Assembly (NCBI GenBank): GCA_020633235.1
Contig: JACKEA010000008.1
Span: forward strand, 372,001 to 436,000
Direction of reading: 5' to 3'
From: Polyangiaceae bacterium
GTDB taxonomy: Bacteria > Myxococcota_A > Polyangia > Polyangiales > Polyangiaceae
Length of the DNA stretch: 64,000 nt
Each line of letters starts with the position of its first letter. Position 1 is the stretch's first letter. The translations under genes were made by a program, and so were the position numbers. Of this stretch, positions 35,020 through 44,303 are shown piece after piece. The notes below the pieces were generated by a model. That model searched no databases. It was not told where the DNA came from and saw only the letters and a list, made by a program, of their open reading frames with translations.

Positions 35020-36411
35020 ATGCTGTCGCGGCTGATGTCGTGGTTTCGGGGGTGGTTCCTTGTGTGTGGCGTGCTCTCGGTGGGGTGCGGTCGCACTCCG
35101 CTCGATGAGCCGGTGCCGTCGCGGTACCTGGCCTTCGTGGCAGATCGCGACGCGCTCACGCAGTTTGCGCCGTACGTCGTGGACGTGATGAACGAAGCGG
35201 ATCTGACGCCGCGGCGGTTGGGGGCACCAGGGGAAAAGAACGACTACGTCGACCTGGCCTGGTCGCCCGATGGACGGTGGCTCGCGTACAGCAATGACGA
35301 GGGATACATAGTCGCAGATGCGGACAACGACTTCGTCGAGGCGTGGCGTGGCTCCTGCAGCGCGGCACCTGTGTGGTCCGTGTCAATACGGCTTGCCGCG
35401 TGCATCGACAGCGCAGATGACGCACTCCGGATGCTCGACGCCAATAGCGGTGTCACCCTTGCCGCCATCCCCGTTGCCGGTTGGCTCTACCCCAGAGACT
35501 ACGCGTGGTCGCCGGCCGAGGACCGCCTGGCGTTCGTGCGTGACATCGAGGGTAGTCAACTGTCCACGCTCTCCATCCTGGAGTCAGACGGTGAAGAGCA
35601 CGCGGTGCCGATGGCGGCGCTGAAGTATCTGCGCTTTCAGTGGTCCTTGGATGGCCGTTGGTTGGCGTTCGAAGGCAAGGACGACGATGGTGAGAGCGCG
35701 TGGGTCGTCGACACGCGCCAGCCCGCGCTGCCTCCACAGCCCGTGGGTGCCAGCAACGGTCAGATGACGTGGGGCCGCGGGTCGCTCATCTTGAGGCACG
35801 GCAAGGTCCTGTCTGCAGTCGACGCGAGTCGGAGCCCGATCGAGACGACGGTGATCTCCGACGCCCTGTACGGGTTCTGGATTTCCCGCGATGGCTCCGT
35901 GCTCGCGTACGCCACGCCGAAGGGATTGACCTTCGCATCTCTCTCGGCAGGTCGAATCACGATGCTTTCGACTGCCCCGATCGGGGATGCGGCAGAAGTC
36001 CTGATCGCTGGCCAGAACGCGCTGGTCATATCTCAGCAGCATCCCAAGTACGCGCGGCACGTGACAACCCACGGCGGACCGGTGTCCTACTTCGGGTCGT
36101 CGGGGGAGCGGATGGACGAGTCGGCGCTGTCTCCGGACGGCCGCCGCGCGCTGCTCGCGCTGGCGAACGAGACACGCTCGCGTCTGCTGCGCGTCGACTT
36201 CGAGTCCATGTCGAGTCACACGGTGTTCGAAAGCAAGAACGGCATCGGTGCGCTCCAGTGGGTGGCGCCCCAGCGCTACTCCTTCGAGGTGGGGGCGGCG
36301 TTGTATCTCGGCTTTGCTTCGAACAAAGCGCCGATTCTCCTCCACGGCCCGTACTCCAACCTGCGGGACCTCGGGCAAGTGAAGTGGCAACCGATGGAAA
36401 GGGATCGCTAG
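35020..36411 (+). CDS. TolB/WD40-like beta-propeller lipoprotein
   Basis: The ATG at 35020 is favoured (35035 also possible); the upstream part of the frame lies in a REP-like repeat. The signal ends L-S-V-G-C. The mature 440 residues contain about five propeller repeats with a PD40 signature: LAWSPDGRWLAYSND, YAWSPAEDRLAFVRD, FQWSLDGRWLAFEGK, WISRDGSVLAYATP, SALSPDGRRALLALA. No catalytic site is visible, so it is likely a periplasmic/outer-membrane binding protein. It abuts the next gene directly (stop 36411, start 36412). Confidence 0.8.
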   Translation: MLSRLMSWFRGWFLVCGVLSVGCGRTPLDEPVPSRYLAFVADRDALTQFAPYVVDVMNEADLTPRRLGAPGEKNDYVDLAWSPDGRWLAYSNDEGYIVADADNDFVEAWRGSCSAAPVWSVSIRLAACIDSADDALRMLDANSGVTLAAIPVAGWLYPRDYAWSPAEDRLAFVRDIEGSQLSTLSILESDGEEHAVPMAALKYLRFQWSLDGRWLAFEGKDDDGESAWVVDTRQPALPPQPVGASNGQMTWGRGSLILRHGKVLSAVDASRSPIETTVISDALYGFWISRDGSVLAYATPKGLTFASLSAGRITMLSTAPIGDAAEVLIAGQNALVISQQHPKYARHVTTHGGPVSYFGSSGERMDESALSPDGRRALLALANETRSRLLRVDFESMSSHTVFESKNGIGALQWVAPQRYSFEVGAALYLGFASNKAPILLHGPYSNLRDLGQVKWQPMERDR

Positions 36412-37191
36412 ATGGCGTCAGTATGGAGCTGGGTGGTGGGCTTGGGGCTGGGACTCACGGCGAGCTCGTGGGCATGGGCGGAACCTCTGGGTCCGGTGGA
36501 GGCCGATCGCGTGCGCTTGCGGGCGCACTTTGCGGAGGTGGAGAAGGAGCTGCTTGCAGCGGATGTCTCCGGGCTCACGCCCGAGCAGAAGGCGAAGCGG
36601 CAGCTCGCCATCCAGCGCCTGCGTGACTACCGCGCGCGCGGCGTGTTTCCCCACAACACGGACTTCAAGGACGCGCGCGTGCCGTACTTCATCGACAAGG
36701 ACGGCCGGGCCTGTGCGGTGGGCGCGCTCATGATTGAATCGGGGGCCAAGGAGCTGGCGCAGCAGATCTCGCGACGCGAGAACAACGCTCGGGTGCCCGA
36801 CATCCAGACGCTGGGGGTGGCGGAGTGGGCCAAGGACAACGGGCTTACGGTGCAGGAGTGCACGCGGATCCAGCCGGGCTATTGCAACGAGGGCTTGTGC
36901 GCCAGCGACGACGTGCCGGTGTGCGGCAAGTCCGGAACGAGCTATTGGTGCAAAGCGGTGCTGGAGCAGTGCACCAAGGACGAGTACGCCTACGACGGCG
37001 AGTGCATCGACGGAGGCGTGCCGGACGCCGGGCCGCCGGTGATGACGACCAGCGACGGGGGGTGCAGCGTGCGGCGTGCGGGTGATCCGGGTGGCTTCGG
37101 GGCGGCGACACTCTTGGGCGCGTTGTTGCTGCTCCGGCGGCGTCGACGTTCGGCCGTGCTACGCTCGGCGCGGGAGGATGAACATGCTTAG
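36412..37191 (+). CDS. Exported protein with MYXO-CTERM-like tail
   Basis: The 259-residue product has a Sec-type signal (cleavage near SSWAWA-EP), then a helical region with VRLRAHFAEVEKELLAADVS and QLAIQRLRDYRARGVFPHNT, resembling proteins that carry the 'FxDxDGrACAVGxLM' motif (YFIDKDGRACAVGALM here). A Cys-rich section (EQCTKDEYAYDGECID) and a GGCSVRRAGDPGGFGAATLL tail with hydrophobic segment and a run of five Arg follow: a MYXO-CTERM-like sorting signal. No gap to either neighbour, so this is the middle gene of a three-gene operon. Confidence 0.8.
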   Translation: MASVWSWVVGLGLGLTASSWAWAEPLGPVEADRVRLRAHFAEVEKELLAADVSGLTPEQKAKRQLAIQRLRDYRARGVFPHNTDFKDARVPYFIDKDGRACAVGALMIESGAKELAQQISRRENNARVPDIQTLGVAEWAKDNGLTVQECTRIQPGYCNEGLCASDDVPVCGKSGTSYWCKAVLEQCTKDEYAYDGECIDGGVPDAGPPVMTTSDGGCSVRRAGDPGGFGAATLLGALLLLRRRRRSAVLRSAREDEHA

Positions 37192-38428
37192 AGCTTGGGG
37201 TGCGGTAGCGGCGGCCGCTGCGATGACGATGGCGTGTGGCGGAAACTCCACGGGGAGTGGCGGCAATCCCGATGGCGGAGCTGGAACGGGTGGATTCGGT
37301 GCGTTTGGTGGCACGGGGGCGACCGGTGGCGTGGGGGCAACGGGCGGCACGGGGGCAACCGGCGGCACGGGGGCAACGGGCGGCTTCGGTGGGGTTGGCG
37401 GTACCGCTGGGCTTGGTGGCGCTGGTGGCGCTGGTGGTGTCGGTGGTGCGGGTGGCACTGGCGGCAGCACGGAGCAGCCTCCCACGGCACATCCCCCGCC
37501 GGATCCCGGTGGTCCTCCGGCGGGTGGCACACAGGTGTCGGCACTGGTGGTCCAGAAGCTGTTCTTGGGAGACACGGACCGGCAGCTCTTGTCCGATCCC
37601 AATGCCTGGAAGACGTACGGCTACGACCTGGACGGACACTTCAGCAACAAGAATTCGACGGCGCACTGCACGCCTCAGAAGGGGGCGAACCCTGCTTCCG
37701 TGAAGACCGACGGCAACGGCGGCGTCGACAACTCCTTCGGCGCCAACATCGTCCCCATCTTGAAGTCGTTCACCTCCAGCCCCACGGCGGACATCATCAG
37801 TAGCATCCAAGACGGCAATGGTACGATGCTGTTCCGTTTCGTCGGCCTCGCGACGGGGCCGAATCAGAGCCCGCTCACGGCGGGATTCTTGAACGCGGCA
37901 CCGTTCTCCGGCACTCCGGCTTGGAACGGCAGCGACGCGTGGCCCATCACCGCAGAGTCGGTCAACGGCAGTGCGGCACAGCCCAAGGTCACGCTCGCGT
38001 CCTACGTCTCGGGCGGCACTTGGGTGGGCCACGCGTCCGGCCCCATTGCAGCGGATCTCCAAGTGTTCGGATCGAGCTGGCCGCTCACCATCCATCAGGG
38101 CCTGATCACCGCCGACATCTCCGGGTCCGGGACGGCCATGGTGGGGACCAATGGCATCATCGCCGGCGTGCTGGATACGGAGGAGCTGATCCAGGCGTTG
38201 AAGAAGGTCGCCGGCGCCTTTGATCCGAACCTGTGCAACGGCGCCACCTTCGACAGCATCGCGCAACAGTTCCGCGCGGCGAGCGACATCATGAAGGACG
38301 GCAGCAACGGCGATCCGAGCCTGACCTGCGACGGCATCAGCGTAGGGTTCGGCTTCGAGAGCATCGCGGCCAACGTCGGCAGCGTGGCCGCGCCGGTGCC
38401 GCCGGTGCCTGACCCGTGTGTCAACTGA
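37184..38428 (+). CDS. Gly-rich-stalk lipoprotein, unknown domain
   Basis: The ATG at 37184 is preferred to 37178 because GGGAGG at 37172-37177 then has proper spacing. It overlaps the upstream gene by 8 bp. The signal ends M-T-M-A-C (Cys18); residues 20-105 are a Gly-rich stalk with GGTGATGG units; the mature domain (about 130-414) has LVVQKLFLGDTDRQLLSDPN and YDLDGHFSNKNSTAHC, and lacks a recognisable fold. It is a third surface protein of the operon. The gap 38429-38591 has a 37-codon open fragment (ERAQALQKLGRSGVREALEL) without a start, maybe a gene remnant. Confidence 0.8.
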   Translation: MLRAWGAVAAAAAMTMACGGNSTGSGGNPDGGAGTGGFGAFGGTGATGGVGATGGTGATGGTGATGGFGGVGGTAGLGGAGGAGGVGGAGGTGGSTEQPPTAHPPPDPGGPPAGGTQVSALVVQKLFLGDTDRQLLSDPNAWKTYGYDLDGHFSNKNSTAHCTPQKGANPASVKTDGNGGVDNSFGANIVPILKSFTSSPTADIISSIQDGNGTMLFRFVGLATGPNQSPLTAGFLNAAPFSGTPAWNGSDAWPITAESVNGSAAQPKVTLASYVSGGTWVGHASGPIAADLQVFGSSWPLTIHQGLITADISGSGTAMVGTNGIIAGVLDTEELIQALKKVAGAFDPNLCNGATFDSIAQQFRAASDIMKDGSNGDPSLTCDGISVGFGFESIAANVGSVAAPVPPVPDPCVN

Positions 38429-38591
38429 GGTACGTCTCCGTAGGCTGATACGAGCGCGCCCAGGCGCTGCAGAAGTTGGGGCGTAGCGGGGTGCGGGAGG
38501 CGCTCGAGCTGGTGCTCGCGCGGCATCCCGCATCACGATCCCGCGTCGAGCTAGGAGCTTGAAATTGAAAAAGTAATATCGTAAGCTGACT

Positions 38592-38864
38592 ATGTTGATG
38601 GACCCCAAGGTGAAGAGCTACCTCGCGGAGATTGGTCGGCGGGGCGGGCGCGCCAGCCGGCGGCGTCTGAGCGCGGAGGCCGCGCGCGACATGGTGCGCG
38701 TGCGAGAGGCTCGGAGGGCGTTTCGCGAGCTGTACACGCAGTGTTTCTGGTCCGAGGACCCCAACTACCGCATCACGCTGGAAGACGTGCCCTGGGTCGC
38801 GGAGCGGCTCATGCGCTACGGAGGTCACGAGGGCTGGGAGCGTGGGGCAAAGTTATGCCGCTGA
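38592..38864 (+). CDS. Probable antitoxin of AbiEii-type pair
   Basis: The 90-residue protein begins MLMDPKVKSYLAEIGRRGGR and has a basic N-terminus, a helical middle (RVREARRAFRELYTQCFW) and DYPW-like VPWVAERLMRYGGHEGWE. It ends 10 bp inside the nucleotidyltransferase gene. I recognise this as a small protein commonly found directly upstream of AbiEii-like genes, so an antitoxin role is inferred from position and pattern. A 'TTGAAATTGAAAA' AT-rich segment before the start may hold its promoter. Confidence 0.65.
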   Translation: MLMDPKVKSYLAEIGRRGGRASRRRLSAEAARDMVRVREARRAFRELYTQCFWSEDPNYRITLEDVPWVAERLMRYGGHEGWERGAKLCR

Positions 38865-39643
38865 CGTCGTTTCAAGCTTTCGTGTTGAAGCTGCTCTGCG
38901 CGAATCGCCCGCCAGACAGCTATCTGGCGGGCGGCGCGGCGCTGCACTTGGAGCCGCAGTCCAAGCGCTACAGCAACGACCTGGACTTCTTCCAAGACTC
39001 CGAGGCGCGTGTCGCTTCCGCCTTTGCGCAAGATCGCGAGACCTTGGAGGCCGCCGGCCTCGAGCTGGATGTGCTGATCGAGCAGCCGGGTTTCATCCGC
39101 GCCATCGTGAAGCAGGACCCAGACGCCACGAAAGTGGACTGGGCACAAGATAGCGCCTGGAGATTCTTGCCAACCATCCAACACGAAGTGGCCGGATACC
39201 AGCTGCATCCGATGGATCTCGCCATCAACAAGCTCTTGGCGCTCGCCGGCAGGAACGAGCCTCGCGACTTCTTGGACATCATGGAGGTCCATCGTCGCGT
39301 TTTGCCGCTGGGCGCACTGTGCTGGGCCGCGAGCGGGAAGGATCCGGGTTTCACTCCAGCCCTGCTATTGGACCTGCTACGCCGTCGAGGCACCGTACGT
39401 ACGGAGGACCTGAAGCGCCTGCACCTCACGGGAGCGCCAGACCTCGCAGAGCTGAAGCGGGAGTGGCTCACGGCGTTGGACGAAGCCGATGCGTTCGTTC
39501 GCTCCCGGCCGCCGGACGAGCTGGGTTGCCTCTACTACTCGAAGTCGCGCGGAGCGTTCGTGGGCAATCCGGCGGCCGTGCCCGACGCGAGGCCCCACTT
39601 CGGGCGACCCGGTGGCGTGCTTCCCCGCGTGGTCGACGACTGA
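38855..39643 (+). CDS. AbiEii/AbiGii-type nucleotidyltransferase toxin
   Basis: The ATG at 38855 gives a 262-residue product. The nucleotidyltransferase signature is YLAGGAALHLEPQSKRYSND followed by LDFF: the GG and the D-L-D metal ligands are present. Later YQLHPMDLAINKLLALAGRN and EPRDFLDIMEVHR fit the AbiEii family. Such toxins transfer nucleotides to tRNA or other targets and act in abortive infection. The upstream gene overlaps and likely encodes the antitoxin. Its stop is 2 bp from the convergent kinase gene. Confidence 0.85.
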   Translation: MPLTSFQAFVLKLLCANRPPDSYLAGGAALHLEPQSKRYSNDLDFFQDSEARVASAFAQDRETLEAAGLELDVLIEQPGFIRAIVKQDPDATKVDWAQDSAWRFLPTIQHEVAGYQLHPMDLAINKLLALAGRNEPRDFLDIMEVHRRVLPLGALCWAASGKDPGFTPALLLDLLRRRGTVRTEDLKRLHLTGAPDLAELKREWLTALDEADAFVRSRPPDELGCLYYSKSRGAFVGNPAAVPDARPHFGRPGGVLPRVVDD

Positions 39644-39644
39644 C

Positions 39645-42600
39645 TCACTCCACGACGACGCGCGCGCGGCGCTCGCGCACGCCGGCGGCGAGAATCGGCT
39701 GCCCCAGGGCGTCGAGGCGCTCCGCCAAGCGCGCGAGGGCGAACAGGGTGAAGGCCTTTTCGTTGGGGCACGCGTCGAAGGCTTCGAAGAAACGCTGCAC
39801 GGCGCCGGCGTCCGTGGGCTCGGCCAGGGCGGCGAGCAGGCACAGGGCAGTGTAGCGCCACAAGTCGCCGCGCTCGCGGAGCTCCGCGGCCCGCGCCTCG
39901 ATTCGATCTCGCGTGCCACCGCCACGCGTCACTTCCAGACGCATCCGCGTGTCGTTGGTCAAGGTGCTCCAGTTCTGGCGCCGCCGATCCGCCGCGATGG
40001 CTTCCACTTCTTCGATCAAGCGCTCGGCCTCGCTCAGGTTGCCGCGGGCCATTTCGAGCTCCGCGAGCTCCAGCGGCAAGAACTCGTAGGAGCGCGACAG
40101 GGCAGAGGACGCGTCGGCGAGCGCCAGCACCTTGCGCAAGAGCTCCGAAGCCTCGTCGAAATCTCCGCGGAGCACGGCGACCTCGGAGAGACGGTGTTGC
40201 GCCAGTAGCTGCACCTCCGGGCGCAGCGGGCTGCCGCCGAGATCCGCCGCCAGCGCCGCTCGGGACAAGGCTTCCGCCGCTTCGATCTTGCGTTGGTAGA
40301 AGAGCACGCTCGCCTCGAGGCAGTGGCAGCGCTGCACGAAGCCTTCGTCTTCGAGCTCGCGGCCGAGCGCAATGCCTTCGGCGGCGTGCTTCAGCGAGGA
40401 TTCGTAACGCATGGCGTAGTAGTCGAGGGCGCCGCGAGTGAGCGCCAGCATCGCTTGGAGCTGGCGCGTGTCGACGCCGTCGTCCTCGAGCCAACCTACG
40501 GCGCGGGTCAAGTGCTCCTCCGCCGCGTCGAACCAGCCCATCAACCCGAGCTCGCTGGTGGCCACGTACACCTGGCGAATGGCGCCCTCGTAGTCGCCGG
40601 CTTCTCGTAGCAAGCGCGCGGCGTGGATGCGCACCTCGGGCCGCTGGGTGCCCTGGTTCGGCGCCAACGCCCACGCCACCTGGCTCAGGAGCTCGCGGCG
40701 ATCCGGCCGGCTCTCGAGGCGAGCGCGCGCGGCATCGCACAACAGACCATGCTCGAAGCGATAGCTACCGGGAGTGTCGGCGCGCAGAATGCCGTGGAGC
40801 AGCGCGCGCCCGATGAAGTCGCGCAGGAGCTCGCTCGGGACGTTTGCGGCCGAGCGAGCCAAGTCGTCTTCCTCGAAGCGCGCACCGAGCAGCGCGGCGC
40901 GGATCACGAGACCTTCGGCTTCGTCTTGCTGATCGGTGAAGGCGTGGATCAGCTCCGCGATGCGGCTGGCCAGTAGACGATCGAGCGGGCGCTCCGCCAT
41001 CAGCGTGCTGATGCTTCGACCCGAAGCCGGGGCCAGCCCCTGCTCCGTGGGTATCAGCTCTTGGTTGCCGATCCAGTCGTGCACCAGCTGCGCGAGTACC
41101 AGGGACGTCTCGTCGATCTGCGCGAGCTCTCGGGCGGTGTCGGGCGAGAGCGGCGCGACGGCCGTGAGCAGCGCCATGCGTTCTTCCGCGTCCAGGCGAT
41201 CGAGCTCTCGGCGCACGACTCCGGGCAGCTGTGCGAGCGTGGCAAGGCGCTCGCGCACCAAGGGGTGCTCCGTGGTGCCGCTGCGAGCGGTGAGCACGCA
41301 CGTCATCCGCGCTCGTTGCTCCCGCTGCAGCCGCTCCACCAACGCGAGGGCTCCATCCCGCGCCCAGCCGACGTCGTCGAGCCACAGGTACAAGGGCCGA
41401 ACCCGTGACAGGGCCGTGAGCGCTTCGCAGGCCAGCGCGACGGCCGCGGCTTCGGGCAGCGCGACGCCGCTTCCCGGCGCGAGCCAATCGCGCAGCGCGT
41501 CGGCGTCGTCTAGCTGCCGCCACGCCGCGCCGTCCTTGCCCAAGAGCCGGCGCAGCACGCGCCGCAAGCCGTCCGTGGTGCCGGCCACGTCGTAGCCCAC
41601 GGCCGCGCTTTCCATCCAGCCGTTGCGCTCGGCTTCCGAAAGGCCCCAGCGGGCGATGCGGCTCTTGCCGACGCCCGCTTCCCCGATGAACAGCAACGTG
41701 CGCGGGCCCTCGGGAGCGTGCATCGCGGCGAGCAGCTCCTCGCGCTCGGCGCTGCGCGCCACCAGAGCGGGCGCGCGCAGCCGAAGCACCGACGACGCGG
41801 TGAAGGGATCCAACGGCGCCGGCAGCTCGAAGGGCAGCGTGCGAAGCTCCGGCGGAACCAGCGACACTGCCGTCACCGCCGCGGTGGGCGCGCTCTCCAG
41901 GGACGAGCTGGCCTTGGCCGTCGGCGCAGACGACAGCGCCGTGCGCCCAGCGCGACTCTCCGAGAGCAGCGTTGCCGCTGCGCGATCCGTGGTGGTCACC
42001 GGTGTGCGGATCACCTCATCCCGAACGGAGACCTCGCGCAGCGCCTGCCGCACTTCCTCCGCGAAACGCGGGCGCTCGCGGGGATCGACGGCGAGCAAGC
42101 GCGCGACGAGATCCGTCAGCGCCGTCGGCAACACCAGTCCCTCGCGTGGGACCAGCTGACTCGGCCGCTTCTTGGCGGCGCGCCAACCCGAGCTCGTGGG
42201 ATCGATGGGACCCTGACCGGAGAGCAGCACGAACAAGATCACGCCCACGGCATACAGATCCGTCCACGGTCCCTGCTGGCCATCGGGCTCCAGCTGCTCC
42301 GGAGCCATGTACAGCGGCGTGCCGCCGAACACCGGGTCCTTCACCTCGCGCAGCGGGTCCACCACCTCCGCAATGCCGAAGTCGGCGATCTTGATCTGCC
42401 CGGACGACGTCCGCAGCAGGTTGCCCGGCTTGAGATCGCGGTGCACGATGCCCGCGGCGTGCGCGGCCGCAAGCCCGCTCAGCGTCTGATCGAGCGCATC
42501 GGCCACCGCCGGCCACCCCGGCCACTGGTCGATCCAGCTCTCGACGTCCCCGCCCTCCACCAGCTCCAGCACCAAGAACGGCTGCGACGCCGCGCTCACC

Positions 42601-42848
42601 ACGTCGATGAGGTACACGATGTTCGGATGCGAGAGCTGCGCTGCCGCCGCCGCCTCGCGGATCAACAGCCGATGCGCGTCCGCCCCCGTGCGCGACGCGC
42701 GCAGTGTCTTGAGAGCGACGGGCGCGCCGGAGGGCCGGTGCACGCCGCGGTACACCTCGCCCATCCCGCCGCGGCCGAGCAGTTCCGTTACTTCATACGA
42801 TCCGACGTCCACGATGCCGTCCGCAACGGTACCGCGCCGAGCCAACAT
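39645..42848 (-). CDS. Ser/Thr protein kinase fused to AAA/TPR regulator
   Basis: The 1067-residue product has an active kinase domain at the N-terminus: GRGGMGEVY loop, ALKTL lysine, IVHRDLKPGNLL, IADFGIAE and YMAPEQ. A Ser/Ala/Thr-rich linker (about 270-345) is followed by an ATPase domain with Walker A FIGEAGVGKSRIARW and Walker B PLYLWLDDVGW, a MalT/LuxR-like arrangement, and a C-terminal TPR-like helical region. It is a signalling hub of the STAND type. The start at 42848 overlaps a REP-like arm; GTG at 42812 is an alternative. The divergent lipoprotein gene starts at 42902. Confidence 0.9.
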   Translation of the reverse strand: MLARRGTVADGIVDVGSYEVTELLGRGGMGEVYRGVHRPSGAPVALKTLRASRTGADAHRLLIREAAAAAQLSHPNIVYLIDVVSAASQPFLVLELVEGGDVESWIDQWPGWPAVADALDQTLSGLAAAHAAGIVHRDLKPGNLLRTSSGQIKIADFGIAEVVDPLREVKDPVFGGTPLYMAPEQLEPDGQQGPWTDLYAVGVILFVLLSGQGPIDPTSSGWRAAKKRPSQLVPREGLVLPTALTDLVARLLAVDPRERPRFAEEVRQALREVSVRDEVIRTPVTTTDRAAATLLSESRAGRTALSSAPTAKASSSLESAPTAAVTAVSLVPPELRTLPFELPAPLDPFTASSVLRLRAPALVARSAEREELLAAMHAPEGPRTLLFIGEAGVGKSRIARWGLSEAERNGWMESAAVGYDVAGTTDGLRRVLRRLLGKDGAAWRQLDDADALRDWLAPGSGVALPEAAAVALACEALTALSRVRPLYLWLDDVGWARDGALALVERLQREQRARMTCVLTARSGTTEHPLVRERLATLAQLPGVVRRELDRLDAEERMALLTAVAPLSPDTARELAQIDETSLVLAQLVHDWIGNQELIPTEQGLAPASGRSISTLMAERPLDRLLASRIAELIHAFTDQQDEAEGLVIRAALLGARFEEDDLARSAANVPSELLRDFIGRALLHGILRADTPGSYRFEHGLLCDAARARLESRPDRRELLSQVAWALAPNQGTQRPEVRIHAARLLREAGDYEGAIRQVYVATSELGLMGWFDAAEEHLTRAVGWLEDDGVDTRQLQAMLALTRGALDYYAMRYESSLKHAAEGIALGRELEDEGFVQRCHCLEASVLFYQRKIEAAEALSRAALAADLGGSPLRPEVQLLAQHRLSEVAVLRGDFDEASELLRKVLALADASSALSRSYEFLPLELAELEMARGNLSEAERLIEEVEAIAADRRRQNWSTLTNDTRMRLEVTRGGGTRDRIEARAAELRERGDLWRYTALCLLAALAEPTDAGAVQRFFEAFDACPNEKAFTLFALARLAERLDALGQPILAAGVRERRARVVVE

Positions 42849-42884
42849 CCAGATGCAAGAGTTTGTTGGTGCGCCGCGGAACCA
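42827..42884. repeat. REP-like pair at divergent promoters
   Basis: Arms CGGTACCGCGCCGAGCCAAC (about 42827-42846) and TGTTGGTGCGCCGCGGAACC (42864-42883), spacer with CCAGATGCAAGAG. The pair sits between the kinase start and the lipoprotein start, so it probably overlaps promoter or leader sequence of one of them. Confidence 0.75.
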
Positions 42885-42901
42885 CCGTTAATCTGGAACG
42901 C

Positions 42902-44302
42902 ATGTGGAGGCGGGTTTCTTTCGGGGCATTGATTGGGGCGTTGCTCTTGGCTGCGGGCGCTTGCTCGGGGGACGAATCGGCCGGCCCCGGCTCGGCGGTC
43001 GATGCTGGGGCGAAGGACGGCGCACTGACGGATGCCACTCCCTCGGACGATGGAGCGACGACGGACGGCGGTGTGGCGGACGGCAGCACGCTCGCCGCGG
43101 CAGACGACGGACCGAGCGTCGATGCTCCCCCGGCCACCGCCGTCAATTTCAGCAAGTACGGAGCCGTGGGGGATGGCGTCACGGACGACACGGCGGCCCT
43201 GCAAGCCGCGCTGGATGCTGAGGCTGAGTTGGTGGCCGATTCCAGTGCCACGTTCCTGATCAGCGAGACCTTGAAGCTCGATCAGGCGTTCGCCCATGCG
43301 ATCTACTGGAATGGGGCGACCGTCATGACGCAGACCGCGCTCTTGCCCATGATCTTGGTGGACAAGCGCGCCAGCAACGGCGGTCTCACGGCGATGTCCA
43401 ATCTGAAGGTCGATGGAAAGAAGACTGCGGGTCGCGGGGTGGAGGCAGACTCGCGGGTGAGCTTCATCAACGTGGACGCCACTGGCTTTCGTCAGCCCAA
43501 CTCGAACAGCCCGGCGGCCTTCTACATCAACTTCTACGATGACGACGACGCCTACGGGACCTGGACCTTCGACGGCTGCGACGCCGACGACGTGATCGGG
43601 GCATCCAACGGCGTGACCACCGACTCCTTGGGAGCTGCGAACGGGTACTTGATCTACTGGAAGGCCGTTCCTACCAGCACCATCACCTTGGACGTGAAGA
43701 ACGCGACGATCCGTGATTGCTGGGGAGAGGATGCGCAGAACGTCGCGATATTCTCGACCGGCTACGACATCAGTGCCACGAACAGTGGAACCCAGTGGAC
43801 CAACGTGAAGTTTTTGGACTGGGAGCGCCGCTCGATCAAGTGCTTCGCGGCCAACAACACCTTCAAGAACTGTAGCTTCACGGATCCGAACCCCAGCGAT
43901 CCGGATCTCTACTCCAGCAACAAGTCCGGAATGGTGGTGGTGGGCGCCGGCAGCGGCGCAACGGGCGCGGACAACCAGATCTTCGAAGGCTGCAGCTTCA
44001 ATCAGGCGGGGTACGACGGCCGAGTGATCGTGTTCGACACCGAGAACGTCCAGTTCAATGGCTGCAGCTGGACGGGCGGCTCCGACATCCTGTTCACCTC
44101 CTTCGGCGGCGGAGGCGTTGGCAAGGTCGATGTGTGCAGCGGAACCTTCGGCGCGGGCTCGACGATCGGAGACTACGGCGGCATCAGCTACAAGGCGAAC
44201 GACGTCATCTCCCTGGATACGGACAATACCTACGTAGAGGCGAGCTACGTCAGCGTGAACGCCAACTACTATCAGGAAGTCGACTTGAGCTGCACGCCGT
44301 GA
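42902..44302 (+). CDS. Right-handed beta-helix lipoprotein (pectate-lyase-3-like)
   Basis: The ATG at 42902 gives a signal ending A-A-G-A-C (Cys21). A Asp/Ala-rich linker precedes the domain opening NFSKYGAVGDGVTDDTAALQ, the classical signature of the pectate-lyase-3/glycosyl-hydrolase-28-like beta helix. Later rungs (SNLKVDGKKTAGRGVEADSR, NNTFKNCSFTDPNPSDPDLY, NVQFNGCSWTGGSDILFTSF) fit the helix coil. A polysaccharide-binding or lyase role is plausible; catalytic residues cannot be fixed. Convergent with 44304 (1-bp spacing). Confidence 0.8.
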   Translation: MWRRVSFGALIGALLLAAGACSGDESAGPGSAVDAGAKDGALTDATPSDDGATTDGGVADGSTLAAADDGPSVDAPPATAVNFSKYGAVGDGVTDDTAALQAALDAEAELVADSSATFLISETLKLDQAFAHAIYWNGATVMTQTALLPMILVDKRASNGGLTAMSNLKVDGKKTAGRGVEADSRVSFINVDATGFRQPNSNSPAAFYINFYDDDDAYGTWTFDGCDADDVIGASNGVTTDSLGAANGYLIYWKAVPTSTITLDVKNATIRDCWGEDAQNVAIFSTGYDISATNSGTQWTNVKFLDWERRSIKCFAANNTFKNCSFTDPNPSDPDLYSSNKSGMVVVGAGSGATGADNQIFEGCSFNQAGYDGRVIVFDTENVQFNGCSWTGGSDILFTSFGGGGVGKVDVCSGTFGAGSTIGDYGGISYKANDVISLDTDNTYVEASYVSVNANYYQEVDLSCTP

Positions 44303-44303
44303 G

